From a virus, in IMG/VR virus record IMGVR_UViG_3300049489_000573, positions 1-27,000 of that record: DNA of 27,000 bases, one strand, 5' to 3'. Positions 7,374 to 13,559 of the stretch are shown one piece after another. The position numbers and the translations under genes were made by a program. Within the stretch, counting starts at the first letter, position 1. Every line of letters begins with the position of its first letter. The notes below the pieces were generated by a model, which was not told where the DNA came from, did not search any database, and was given only the letters and a program-made list of their open reading frames with translations.

Positions 7374-8477
7374 CTACTCTCCATCACAAATAGCGCTAAA
7401 CTCAGCCAGCGCATCCGGTTTAACCGCGGGTCGCTTATCTGATTCTTCAACCAACGTTGCTCCAGAACTTTCTTTAATTGTTAATTCTTCTAATTCTTTT
7501 GCTCCATCTTTTCCGAGTAACTTTTCCACTTGGGCGGGACTTTTTAGCTTTCTCTCCCAATAACATTCTTGATCGGGCAACATACATTCTAAGGCTGAAG
7601 CCGTTTCTTCATCATCCATCTTCCATTTACGAGTAGCTCTTTTTGAAACCAGCTTCCATCCTGGGATCTTTCTCCCCTTTTGAATCTCATTGTATGCAAA
7701 TTCTCTAACGCTCTTTGACCAATCATTTAGAACAGGTAGCCAAGCCAACACCTCGGAGAGCTTAGATGCGTCGTAAGGAACGCTATCACTGAACTCCTGT
7801 TTAGCCACACTTACAGCTTTTTTATTTAGCTCAGGACAGAAAGCCGCTGCTGGGCAAAATCTGCAATGGTCCCCAGATGAAAGAGGCGCATTTGGGTCTT
7901 CTGTTTTTCTTGCGGCTTCAAGCGCATCCGCCGCAAAATCAAGTAAATCCACAGCGTTAAAAGCCCAGCGTCTAATTGGGCCTTCATTGTGGTGACATCT
8001 AGGCTGCGCGATAACCACTTCCACCTCATTACAAGGTAGATTAAGAGTCATCAAAGCGCCTAACGCGTAAAACTGTAGTTGTTTTGAATCAGTAGCTTCA
8101 ACAGGGATGCCAGCCCCATATTTCAAATCCCACACGCTTAGTTTCTTTTCGCTGCGCTTGTACCCCACAAAATCCGCTGTCCCAAACATCCCTGGAAACA
8201 GATCAGAGAGATCAAACTTGTGTTCTATGAAACTTTCATCGAACTTTTCAGCTTCAACAGAGTCAACATAAACTTGTAAATGAACTTTCGTCTCGACATC
8301 TATACCACCACACCACTTCCCGCTCTCAAGTCTCTTCGCCGCCAAATCGTGCGCTTTTGTTCCTTCATCCGCGTATTTTGACGGCGAAGTTTTAATCCCT
8401 TTTGATAGCCTTACTGAACCTGGACACGCGCTCCATCTATACATGGATGAAGCGCCGACAGTGGAATGTGCGCTCAT
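7374..8477 (-). CDS. DUF2800 Cas4-like PD-(D/E)XK nuclease
   Basis: 367 aa. Features of the RecB/Cas4-like DUF2800 family: C18 in SACPGS, D37-E-G-T with H43, G99-T-A-D102, the catalytic W116-D-L-K119-Y, Q133-L-Q-F-Y, and a C-terminal Cys cluster C205-x2-C208-x5-C214. The four Cys (18, 205, 208, 214) match an iron-sulphur cluster arrangement as in Cas4/AddB-type nucleases. Such proteins are thought to resect DNA ends for phage recombination and pair with an annealing or ssDNA-binding partner, here DUF2815 two genes on. The ATG overlaps the previous stop by ATGA at 8474-8477. All key residues are present. Confidence 0.9.
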   Translation of the reverse strand: MSAHSTVGASSMYRWSACPGSVRLSKGIKTSPSKYADEGTKAHDLAAKRLESGKWCGGIDVETKVHLQVYVDSVEAEKFDESFIEHKFDLSDLFPGMFGTADFVGYKRSEKKLSVWDLKYGAGIPVEATDSKQLQFYALGALMTLNLPCNEVEVVIAQPRCHHNEGPIRRWAFNAVDLLDFAADALEAARKTEDPNAPLSSGDHCRFCPAAAFCPELNKKAVSVAKQEFSDSVPYDASKLSEVLAWLPVLNDWSKSVREFAYNEIQKGRKIPGWKLVSKRATRKWKMDDEETASALECMLPDQECYWERKLKSPAQVEKLLGKDGAKELEELTIKESSGATLVEESDKRPAVKPDALAEFSAICDGE

Positions 8478-8992
8478 ATTTCCGTTACTCTTAGATTACA
8501 AAGGTCAATGAGCTTCTGATAATCTTCTTCTTTCACTTCGCCCATCCGCTGATAACCTAAATCTAGCAGCGCTTGACGTGCAGCGGGCAATCCTTTTTCA
8601 GAGTTTAAGTGAGTAAGTGCGGCTACAGCTTCTTCTTTAGTTGGTTGAGATCCGTCTGCCTTAGCTTCAGTTTCATTTAGCGATTCAAGAGCAGTGACGG
8701 GCGCTTTCTCTTCTGCTTCGGACACAGGCGCGGGTTTTAGGTCTTCTGTTTTCTTGGCAGTTTGTTTTAACTGCTTAGTTTTATCTTTCGCGGCGGGTTT
8801 ATTTTGCTTTGTAGCTAAAGGCAGTTCCATCTGGTTAGGATCTTTTTCAGGTGTGTCTTTAGTTTTCTCTTCTTCTTTTTTCTCGCAGTAAACACTTCCT
8901 CCAACGGACATAGCGCCTAATGCTTCTGTCATTTGGATCTTTAAATCTGTTACGTCTTTTGCTTTAATCGAAAATACTATCATGGTCTTCAT
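8474..8992 (-). CDS. Hypothetical Lys/Glu-rich protein in the replication operon
   Basis: 172 aa (or 169 from the ATG at 8983). Three zones are visible: an N-terminal folded stretch (about 1-37, VFSIKAKDVTDLKIQMTEALG), a long low-complexity Lys/Glu/Pro/Ala linker (about 38-115), and a C-terminal helical domain (about 116-172, EEAVAALTHLNSEKGLPAARQALLDLGYQRM). The C-terminal part resembles the small helical ends seen in many phage recombination-associated proteins, but I cannot name the family. It overlaps the SNF2 gene by 29 bases and the DUF2800 gene by 4, so it is made with them. It may be a scaffold or partner between helicase and nuclease (inference). Confidence 0.7.
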   Translation of the reverse strand: MKTMIVFSIKAKDVTDLKIQMTEALGAMSVGGSVYCEKKEEEKTKDTPEKDPNQMELPLATKQNKPAAKDKTKQLKQTAKKTEDLKPAPVSEAEEKAPVTALESLNETEAKADGSQPTKEEAVAALTHLNSEKGLPAARQALLDLGYQRMGEVKEEDYQKLIDLCNLRVTEI

Positions 8993-10475
8993 CCTCCAAG
9001 TTTGTGTTCGCGTTTGTTTCTGTTTTTACGCCTGCGTTTTTATTTCTTTCAACTTCATACTTGTTAATATGAAAAGTGTCATCCTCAAAAACCATAGTGA
9101 GCTGTCTTGTCTTAGCTTTTAACACCATCGAAACCCGCTCATCTATTGAATCTTCCAAAGAAAAGCACCTAACAAAAACTTTTCTTTTCTGTCCTATTCT
9201 GTGGCAGCGCATAACGGCTTGAGCATTATCCCCTACAACCCAACTCTGCTCCACAAAAGCCACTTGAGCGGCTGCTGTCAAATTAACCGCTGTTCCACAA
9301 GCTTGAATGTTACCAATAAAAACCCTGTATTTTGGGTTGTTTTGGAAATTATCAATGTGTGTTTGCCTTTTCTGATCTGGCGTCAATCCATACAGAGTTA
9401 CTGCTTTAAAATCTCTTAACTTCTTTCTTAAGCCTTCTATTACGCCTTGATGAATAGCGAAAATAACTATCTTGTCATAAACTTTATTAGCCAGCTCTTC
9501 GTAAATTAAATTACCGACAGCTTCAACTTTTTGAATCCCGATATATCTCCTCAAAGTAGAAACGCTTTTCGATATCGCTTCAATAGCCGCGTAACCATCG
9601 TGCGAATGGTCGCCAAACTTTGTAGCTTTCATAACGCTTCTGCATAACTCATCTTCGCGGCGTAAAATATCTTTTAACTCTTCTCTTCTGTCTGTAGGAA
9701 AAATGTATTGCGTGAAACTTGATTCGATATCCAAATCCACAACACCTGCTTGATCTTTAGGAATAACAACATCCGAATAAACAAGCTGGGGTAGCTGCGC
9801 TTGAACCTGAAATTTCTTTCTTCTGAGTGTGAATGCTTCAAACATAGACTTTAGTTCTGGTATATTCTTTTCATTAGTGCCTGTAATTTGCAAATACTTT
9901 CCTTTTCCGAACGTGCAAAACTTATCCACAAAAGCTTGATAACTTAGTTTTGTTGCTCCGAAAGAGTAAATCATCACCCACATCTCACCTGCATGATTTG
10001 GCATGGGGGTGCCAGTCAAACACCACACTCTATCTGCCATCCTGCAGACGCCTTCTTTCCCAAAAACAGCTTTAGTTCTTTTCGCATCAATGGATTTTAG
10101 ATAGTGGGCTTCGTCTAAGATCAGAACATCCCATTTCTCTTTTAAGTTGTGCCCGTGTGTGCTCATCCAATCGTAAGATGTAACGCACAATGATTGCAGC
10201 TCCGTTTCGTTCTTTTGGCCTTTTAATATCATCGACGAACGCGATAGCCTTGAGAATTTTGCGAACTCTCTCATCCAATTGACTCTTGCTATGGCTGGGC
10301 ATACGACCAATATAGACCGAGCTTTTATATCATCGCAAGCTCTTATCGCTTGAACTGTTTTCCCCAAGCCCATTTCATCTGCTAAAAGCGCAAGCCTTCT
10401 GCCAGCTAAAAACGCCGCGCCTTCGTTCTGATATGGAAAAAGTTTTATTTCACTCATGCTACTTGTGTTACTCAT
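8964..10475 (-). CDS. SNF2-family DEAD/H-box DNA helicase
   Basis: 503 aa. Helicase motifs in order: Q-motif region FPYQNEGAAFLA, motif I DEMGLGKT (33-40), Ia VVCPAIARVNW, motif II DEAH (121-124), motif III LTGTPMPN (153-160), then the C-terminal RecA lobe with VFIGNIQACGTAVNLTAA (motif V) and MRCHRIGQKRKV (motif VI, about 433-444). This is the phage SNF2/SMARCAL1-like architecture without accessory chromatin domains; it translocates on DNA and may promote branch migration or annealing. Two starts are possible (ATG 10475 or ATG 10457); neither has a good Shine-Dalgarno. It fits the recombination set with the DUF2800 nuclease, the SSB and the RuvC-like resolvase. Confidence 0.92.
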   Translation of the reverse strand: MSNTSSMSEIKLFPYQNEGAAFLAGRRLALLADEMGLGKTVQAIRACDDIKARSILVVCPAIARVNWMREFAKFSRLSRSSMILKGQKNETELQSLCVTSYDWMSTHGHNLKEKWDVLILDEAHYLKSIDAKRTKAVFGKEGVCRMADRVWCLTGTPMPNHAGEMWVMIYSFGATKLSYQAFVDKFCTFGKGKYLQITGTNEKNIPELKSMFEAFTLRRKKFQVQAQLPQLVYSDVVIPKDQAGVVDLDIESSFTQYIFPTDRREELKDILRREDELCRSVMKATKFGDHSHDGYAAIEAISKSVSTLRRYIGIQKVEAVGNLIYEELANKVYDKIVIFAIHQGVIEGLRKKLRDFKAVTLYGLTPDQKRQTHIDNFQNNPKYRVFIGNIQACGTAVNLTAAAQVAFVEQSWVVGDNAQAVMRCHRIGQKRKVFVRCFSLEDSIDERVSMVLKAKTRQLTMVFEDDTFHINKYEVERNKNAGVKTETNANTNLEDEDHDSIFD

Positions 10476-10518
10476 CGTGTTACTGCGACATGATTAACAC
10501 GACGGAAACAGGATCTAG

Positions 10519-10674
10519 CTAAACCCCCATTTCCGCTTCTTCAACTTCTGAAAAAGGATTAAGCACTATTATTTTTTCTTCAAGCTCTTTCACTTTTTTC
10601 AAAAGCAGATCGCGTTCTTTTTTAAGCAAGATGTTTTCTTCCGTCAGTTTAACTCTCAAACAGTCATAGCTCAT
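10519..10674 (-). CDS. Small coiled-coil protein (51 aa)
   Basis: The ATG overlaps the RuvC-like gene's TGA (ATGA at 10671-10674), and the frame runs 51 codons to TAG at 10519-10521. Residues 8-38 are an uninterrupted Leu/Lys/Glu heptad-like helix (VKLTEENILLKKERDLLLKK), most likely a dimeric coiled coil; the C-terminus is acidic (SEVEEAEMGV). Coupling and composition support a real gene. It may be a small partner of the helicase or resolvase, but the function is unknown. Confidence 0.6.
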   Translation of the reverse strand: MSYDCLRVKLTEENILLKKERDLLLKKVKELEEKIIVLNPFSEVEEAEMGV

Positions 10675-11240
10675 TTTAAAAACCCTCTAAAACTTCTGTA
10701 ACCAAAAACAGCGAGTAGCACAGCTTCTGCTCGCCCGTCATGTTTTTTTAGAGGCCACAAATGTTTTTGCAGCGGGAATAACTTTGTAGCTAAATCTAAC
10801 GAACCTTGCTTATTTGAACTCAGCCCCATTTTCAACTTCCAAATCGCGGGCTTAACAAAAACAATTGGAACTTGCAATGCTTCTAACACTCCAATAACCA
10901 CGCCAAATCCTTTTCCAAAAGCAAAAGACGCTGCTGCTCCTTGTCCTCTTACTTTCCCACTACTATCAACGTATGTCATCGCTGAAACGTCTTCTATAAC
11001 CGCGATTCGGATGGAATGCGCGAAAGGCGATATGGCGTGTGCTAAACCGCTGCCACTTACGTTTTTCTTAGTCCGCCCATCGCAGAGCTTTTCTGTAGTA
11101 AGAGGCATATCTTCTATAATTTTTATACTTTTTTCGCTGTCTAAAAAAGCCAGAGCGCCGTTTAGCCCTGGATCAATAGCTAAAACTATGTTTTCCGTCG
11201 CGTTTCTGGATAAAACTAGATTCGTGTTTAACCCTTCCAC
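10671..11240 (-). CDS. RuvC-like Holliday-junction resolvase
   Basis: 189 aa from the GTG at 11240, chosen because GGAG lies 7 bases upstream; GTG at 11264 would add 8 residues but lacks a ribosome-binding site. RNase H-fold catalytic acids are visible: D23 in VLAIDPGLNGAL, E83 in IAVIEDVSAM, and D168/E172 in KKHDGRAEAVLLA. GQGAAASFAFGKGFGVVIGVLEAL with VPIVFVKPAIWK is the typical middle of phage RuvC homologues. The enzyme should cut branched DNA before packaging. The gene overlaps the end of the small zinc-finger gene upstream and is coupled by ATGA to the coiled-coil gene downstream. Confidence 0.88.
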   Translation of the reverse strand: MEGLNTNLVLSRNATENIVLAIDPGLNGALAFLDSEKSIKIIEDMPLTTEKLCDGRTKKNVSGSGLAHAISPFAHSIRIAVIEDVSAMTYVDSSGKVRGQGAAASFAFGKGFGVVIGVLEALQVPIVFVKPAIWKLKMGLSSNKQGSLDLATKLFPLQKHLWPLKKHDGRAEAVLLAVFGYRSFRGFLK

Positions 11241-11374
11241 CAACGCGCTCCACACAACTGACACTCGAAAAGATCGTAATTTCTACCGTCATACCGGCTA
11301 ACCGTAAGGAGTGGGGGGTTAGTTTTATGTCCAAACTTCCAGCACTGAAACCACATCATGAATTTTTTAAACAT
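11228..11374 (-). CDS. Small zinc-finger protein (48 aa)
   Basis: ATG at 11372-11374 (an ATG-ATG pair 15-18 bases later is an alternative), 48 codons to TAA at 11228-11230. Residues C11 and H16 plus C38-Q-L-C41-G form a CxxxxH...CxxC metal site followed by an aromatic/basic end (ARWWKG). The form C-x4-H ... FECxxCG is a frequent small phage protein of unknown function. It overlaps the probable GTG start of the resolvase by 13 bases in another frame, consistent with coupling. No clear ribosome-binding site. Confidence 0.6.
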   Translation of the reverse strand: MFKKFMMWFQCWKFGHKTNPPLLTVSRYDGRNYDLFECQLCGARWWKG

Positions 11375-11418
11375 ATTTAATGATGAAACACGCTGGCTGC
11401 TGCTTTGACAAGTGTTTG

Positions 11419-11820
11419 TTAGGCTTCCTTCTTCTTTATAATGTCTGTGATCGGTAGCGGCCTTGGATCAAAATCTCTTGATGTTAAATAAATCCCTTCC
11501 ACCCGCGCCGCTCTTAATAAATCTTTATGCCTATGGCCTGGGATTACTCCGCCTGATCCTCCTTTTTCTTCAGGGAGTGACCATTTATAGACTGTAGTAA
11601 TGTGAGCGCCGAGGGATCTCGCAAGGTTACTTGCTCCGCCGAACTTATATATTAAACGCTCAAACTGAGTGAATTTATCGCGGCCACAGCTTGCGCCTAA
11701 CTCTCTTTTGAGCTTTGGGAGAGGAATGTTATCGTGTTGTTTTTTAAATCTCCTGCGAAAACAAGCCTTTGAACGATAGGGGTTTTTTTTACTTTTGAGT
11801 GGTGGGGGGTCTGTGGTCAT
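11419..11820 (-). CDS. YdaS/Cro-like helix-turn-helix regulator
   Basis: 133 aa from ATG 11820, chosen for the AAAGGG 6 bases upstream; the open frame extends 19 codons further, across the operator dyad, which argues against a longer start. The N-terminal 50 residues are basic and proline-containing (PPPLKSKKNPYRSK). Residues 52-95 (FERLIYKFGGASNLARSLGAHITTVYKW, then EEKGGSGGVIP) match the YdaS/Cro-like HTH group, with the recognition helix near 72-80 and the usual LLRAARVEGIYLTSRDFDPRP end. Such proteins repress or time phage early transcription. Two copies of a dyad lie 30-104 bases upstream, so autoregulation is likely (inference). First gene of the minus-strand replication operon. Confidence 0.8.
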   Translation of the reverse strand: MTTDPPPLKSKKNPYRSKACFRRRFKKQHDNIPLPKLKRELGASCGRDKFTQFERLIYKFGGASNLARSLGAHITTVYKWSLPEEKGGSGGVIPGHRHKDLLRAARVEGIYLTSRDFDPRPLPITDIIKKKEA

Positions 11821-11849
11821 AAAATGCCCTTTCTTCGATAATATCAGTA

Positions 11850-11871
11850 CACTAATTCTAAGAATTTGCCA
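11850..11871 (-). promoter_or_regulatory. Operator-like dyad, copy 1
   Basis: A 22-bp element centred on the near-perfect dyad ATTCT-A-AGAAT and followed by TTGCCA. The same 22 bp recur exactly at 11903-11924. On the minus strand it lies 30 bases before the HTH start codon. A TTGGCA (-35-like) at 11867-11872 spans its edge, with the dyad occupying the spacer region, so a bound repressor would block transcription. Repetition and symmetry are seen; the binding protein is inferred. Confidence 0.6.
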
Positions 11872-11902
11872 AATCACGAAAAGAAAGGAGACTAACCTAG
11901 TC

Positions 11903-11924
11903 CACTAATTCTAAGAATTTGCCA
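11903..11924 (-). promoter_or_regulatory. Operator-like dyad, copy 2
   Basis: Exact 22-bp repeat of the element at 11850-11871, with a centre-to-centre spacing of 53 bp (about five helical turns), which would place two bound dimers on the same face of the DNA. It lies at the left edge of the non-coding control region. Confidence 0.6.
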
Positions 11925-11990
11925 TAATCAGATAGAGTGCCAACAGAAAACCCGCGAATCAGGTTAAATTTTTGAAAAAAGGTATTAAAT

Positions 11991-12317
11991 TGTACCTGGT
12001 ACTCGGTTTTCTAAAAATCTTCAAAAAAAGGTGGTACTCCTAACCCATTGAAATTAAAGATTTGTACTTTGTACTAAGTGTACTATCTTTTTATATATAT
12101 ATATATATATTATATATAGGAATTATATAAAAAACCCTGGCAACTGAGAAATCACCAAGTACATATTCCACCGAGTACAAAAACGATAAGAATATGATAT
12201 TAAAGGGAAAAGCGATTTTTCCACCTGGTACAAAAAAAACACGAACCCTAGTACAGTGCCTGTAGTACCTTTATATTCGATTTGAGCGTTGTTTTTTAGC
12301 CGAAACATCCGAGTACA
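11991..12317. repeat. Array of twelve GTAC-centred boxes (iteron-like)
   Basis: GTAC occurs at 11992, 11999, 12034, 12064, 12071, 12080, 12159, 12175, 12228, 12251, 12265 and 12313: twelve in about 325 bp, where roughly one is expected by chance. Extended forms follow TTTGTAC[T/C]NGG, often with TGG after it. To the left of the A/T tract the boxes read mostly on the plus strand (ATTGTACCTGG, TTTGTACTTTGTACTAAG), while to the right they read on the minus strand (TTTGTACTCGGTGG, TTTGTACCAGGTGG, TATGTACTTGGTG). They therefore form two inverted arms around the tract. This fits initiator or repressor binding sites. Confidence 0.65.
12088..12118. other. Pure A/T tract, candidate DNA-unwinding element
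   Basis: 31 consecutive A/T bases, mostly alternating TA, in the middle of the GTAC array; a further A/T run follows after GG at 12121-12134. Alternating TA melts very easily and is typical of origin unwinding sites. It could also be a replication-slippage tract of no function. Confidence 0.5.
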
Positions 12318-12351
12318 AAAGGGATGCGGCGCGTAAAGGTAACGGGGTAAA

Positions 12352-12391
12352 GAGTTAGAGGTTTGAATCGCGGCAACAGGACATCTAACTC
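12352..12391. repeat. Inverted repeat with 8-bp arms
   Basis: Arms GAGTTAGA (12352-12359) and TCTAACTC (12384-12391) are perfectly complementary, with a 24-base loop. There is no long T-run on either side, so it does not look like a simple terminator. It lies just right of the GTAC array and may be a protein site or a structured element. Confidence 0.4.
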
Positions 12392-12563
12392 CGCGCAGCT
12401 CACTCCCAGTAAAGTGCAATGGAAATACATCCCACCTTTTTTGTTTTTGGTTTTAGGGCGGGGAAATTTTAAAAAGTTAAAAGTTGGTTGGTTGTGGAAG
12501 ATTCATAGGTGCCTGTTTTTTAAAAACCCGCGTTACTATCTGAAGTATCTATCAGGTCTAAGC

Positions 12564-12585
12564 CCTAGTCCTGCCCTAGTCCTGC
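12564..12585. repeat. 11-bp tandem repeat (CCTAGTCCTGC x2)
   Basis: Two perfect adjacent copies, with the start of a third (CC) after them. A related G-rich 12-bp tandem repeat in the opposite sense lies at 14118-14141. Non-coding; role unknown. Confidence 0.5.
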
Positions 12586-12655
12586 CCTTAAAAATAACTG
12601 AAGCTTCATTTTTAAAAGCGCCCCTGGCTTTCGATGTTCGTCTAAGGCGCGTTTT

Positions 12656-12691
12656 CTGCTGCCACTGCTGCCACTGCTGCCACTGCTGCCA
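12656..12691. repeat. 9-bp tandem repeat (CTGCTGCCA x4)
   Basis: Four perfect copies in a row, ending in CTGTTAAG. Read as protein this would give a His-Cys-Cys repeat, which is not credible, so I treat it as non-coding tandem repeat DNA. It sits between the GTAC array and the terminator. Confidence 0.7.
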
Positions 12692-12711
12692 CTGTTAAGC
12701 GGCTATAGGCC

Positions 12712-12745
12712 AAAAAAAGGATTGAAGCGCCGCGCCGCGCTTCAA
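12712..12745 (-). terminator. Rho-independent terminator, minus strand
   Basis: A 9-bp perfect stem (TTGAAGCGC at 12722-12730 pairing with 12737-12745) with a 6-base G/C loop. On the minus strand it is followed by CC and seven T (complement of the A-run at 12712-12718). It lies about 100 bases downstream of the minus-strand gene ending at 12843, so it should end transcription of the 12843-13408 pair before the control locus. Confidence 0.75.
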
Positions 12746-12760
12746 CCATTATCAACCATT

Positions 12761-12797
12761 CTATGTCATCCCTGACGCGGGGTTGAACCTGACATAG
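12761..12797. repeat. Inverted repeat with 8-bp arms (CTATGTCA / TGACATAG)
   Basis: Perfect 8-bp arms separated by 21 bases containing a G-rich core (CGCGGGGTTG). It lies between the terminator hairpin and the next inverted repeat. No T-run follows. It may be part of a structured RNA at the 3' end of the minus transcript, or a protein site. Confidence 0.45.
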
Positions 12798-12800
12798 CGA

Positions 12801-12829
12801 TCAAGCGACCAAAGGAAGTGTGCGCTTGA
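12801..12829. repeat. Inverted repeat with 7-bp arms (TCAAGCG / CGCTTGA)
   Basis: Perfect 7-bp arms with a 15-base loop. It is the third inverted repeat in 110 bp, directly downstream of the minus-strand gene ending at 12843. Confidence 0.4.
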
Positions 12830-12842
12830 AAGTGTTGATTTT

Positions 12843-13259
12843 TTAAGTTTCAATACATCTAAGTAAATCAAGGCCGTGTTTTTCCAGTAGGCGATTAACT
12901 CCTTTTCTGGAGTAAACACCGCCTTTTAAAATGAATGAATCTCTGCAATCCAATATTTCCCCGGTAACAGCGCAGCAAAACGAAGGGTGGGATTGAATTA
13001 AAGAGACTCTAATGATTTCTTGGTCTTTGTACCACGGGCATAATTTTAAAAGAACGGTAGGAGACTCCGGCATAAAACCCCTTTTAAGGTATTCAGGGTT
13101 TTTGTTTAGTCTGTCATTCATGTCTTTTAAAACAGCATTCATGCGCTTTGTCGCTTTTATTATTCGAGGAACACTATTTAAAAAATTAGTTTCTGCCAGT
13201 TTTTTAAACAGGAAGCCTATTTTTTCATAACGTTCTTTTGTTCTTCTTTTCGTTTTCAT
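12843..13259 (-). CDS. Hypothetical basic protein (138 aa)
   Basis: The ATG follows GGAG with an 8-base spacer, a good initiation site. The N-terminal half is basic and helical (MKTKRRTKERYEKIG; PRIIKATKRMNAVLKDMNDRLNK). The C-terminal half looks like a small alpha/beta domain with several Cys (about residues 74, 95-96, 105 and 135: LCPWYKD, SFCCAVTGEILDCRD, LLRCIE). I do not recognise the family. It is alone with a 36-aa membrane protein in a short minus-strand unit opposite the late operon and ends at its own terminator, which suggests separate regulation. A regulatory, host-takeover or exclusion role is possible but not shown. Confidence 0.65.
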   Translation of the reverse strand: MKTKRRTKERYEKIGFLFKKLAETNFLNSVPRIIKATKRMNAVLKDMNDRLNKNPEYLKRGFMPESPTVLLKLCPWYKDQEIIRVSLIQSHPSFCCAVTGEILDCRDSFILKGGVYSRKGVNRLLEKHGLDLLRCIET

Positions 13260-13261
13260 GG

Positions 13262-13281
13262 TTTTTTCTCCTTTGGTTTTT
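13262..13281 (-). repeat. Duplicated leader containing the ribosome-binding site, copy A
   Basis: TTTTTTCTCCTTTGGTTTTT on the plus strand (AACCAAAGGAGAA on the coding strand) is repeated exactly at 13410-13429. Each copy stands immediately upstream of a minus-strand start codon (13259 and 13408) and is followed on the plus strand by a GGGTTCA a few bases on. The two leaders look duplicated. Confidence 0.7.
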
Positions 13282-13297
13282 AATTGGGTTCAGTCAA

Positions 13298-13408
13298 TTA
13301 GTTTTTAATCATGCCGAAAATTAAGATCAGAATAGAAACGTAAGAAACTCCTAACCCAATTTGTGTGATGACTTGGGTTTGTTGAATCAAAATTATTAGA
13401 TTAGCCAT
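13298..13408 (-). CDS. 36-aa single-pass membrane protein
   Basis: The ATG at 13408 is preceded by AAAGGAGAAAAAAA, a very strong ribosome-binding site. A much longer frame is open upstream, but it runs antisense through terS and is not credible. The peptide is almost entirely hydrophobic, with a helix from about residue 14 to 33 (ITQIGLGVSYVSILILIFGM) and a short polar N-terminus (QQTQ). It ends 38 bases before the ATG of the 138-aa gene, and both share a 20-bp leader. The size would suit a membrane-active regulator, superinfection-exclusion peptide or toxin-like peptide; nothing in the sequence decides between them. Confidence 0.6.
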   Translation of the reverse strand: MANLIILIQQTQVITQIGLGVSYVSILILIFGMIKN

Positions 13409-13409
13409 T

Positions 13410-13429
13410 TTTTTTCTCCTTTGGTTTTT
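13410..13429 (-). repeat. Duplicated leader containing the ribosome-binding site, copy B
   Basis: Exact 20-bp match to 13262-13281, 148 bp away, upstream of the 36-aa membrane protein. It implies tandem duplication of an initiation region, or conservation of a regulatory mRNA site. Confidence 0.7.
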
Positions 13430-13478
13430 TGCGTCGGGTTCAATCGGCGCGTTATGGTTTTTAATAGAAGCAAGCGGG

Positions 13479-13559
13479 ATGCCAGAAATAAAAGCAATAA
13501 AATCAATGCGGGCTAGGAAAAAAAGCGTCGATCTTATTGACGAATGTATGAAAGTTTGA
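13479..13559 (+). CDS. Possible 26-aa basic leader peptide before terS
   Basis: ATG at 13479 opens a 26-codon frame (basic; MRARKKSVDLIDECMKV end) that overlaps the annotated terS start by 16 bases. There is no strong ribosome-binding site. It may be a translated leader coupling to terS, or chance. Confidence 0.25.
   Translation: MPEIKAIKSMRARKKSVDLIDECMKV

Larger units (their letters stand above)
11821..12842. other. Non-coding control locus, probable replication origin region
   Basis: About 1 kb with no convincing gene between two minus-strand genes. From left to right it holds two dyad operators, a GTAC-box array around an A/T tract, an inverted repeat, two short tandem repeats, and three successive inverted repeats of which the first is a minus-strand terminator. 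The two longer open frames here (minus 12123-12419, plus 12363-12698) have repeat-derived or low-complexity translations and no ribosome-binding sites. An origin is inferred from iteron-like boxes, a melting-prone tract and adjacency to the replication operon. Confidence 0.55.

Noticed and set aside
12123-12419. Minus-strand open frame of 98 codons
   Set aside because: It runs across the GTAC boxes, which produce recurring Cys-Thr-Arg-type translations; no ribosome-binding site; better explained as non-coding repeats.
12656-12691. Tandem 9-bp repeat considered as a CRISPR-like array
   Set aside because: Copies are directly adjacent with no spacers; a simple tandem repeat.
12363-12698. Plus-strand open frame of 111 codons in the control locus
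   Set aside because: TTG start without a ribosome-binding site; the end is a His-Cys-Cys repeat made by the CTGCTGCCA tandem repeat; composition is not protein-like.
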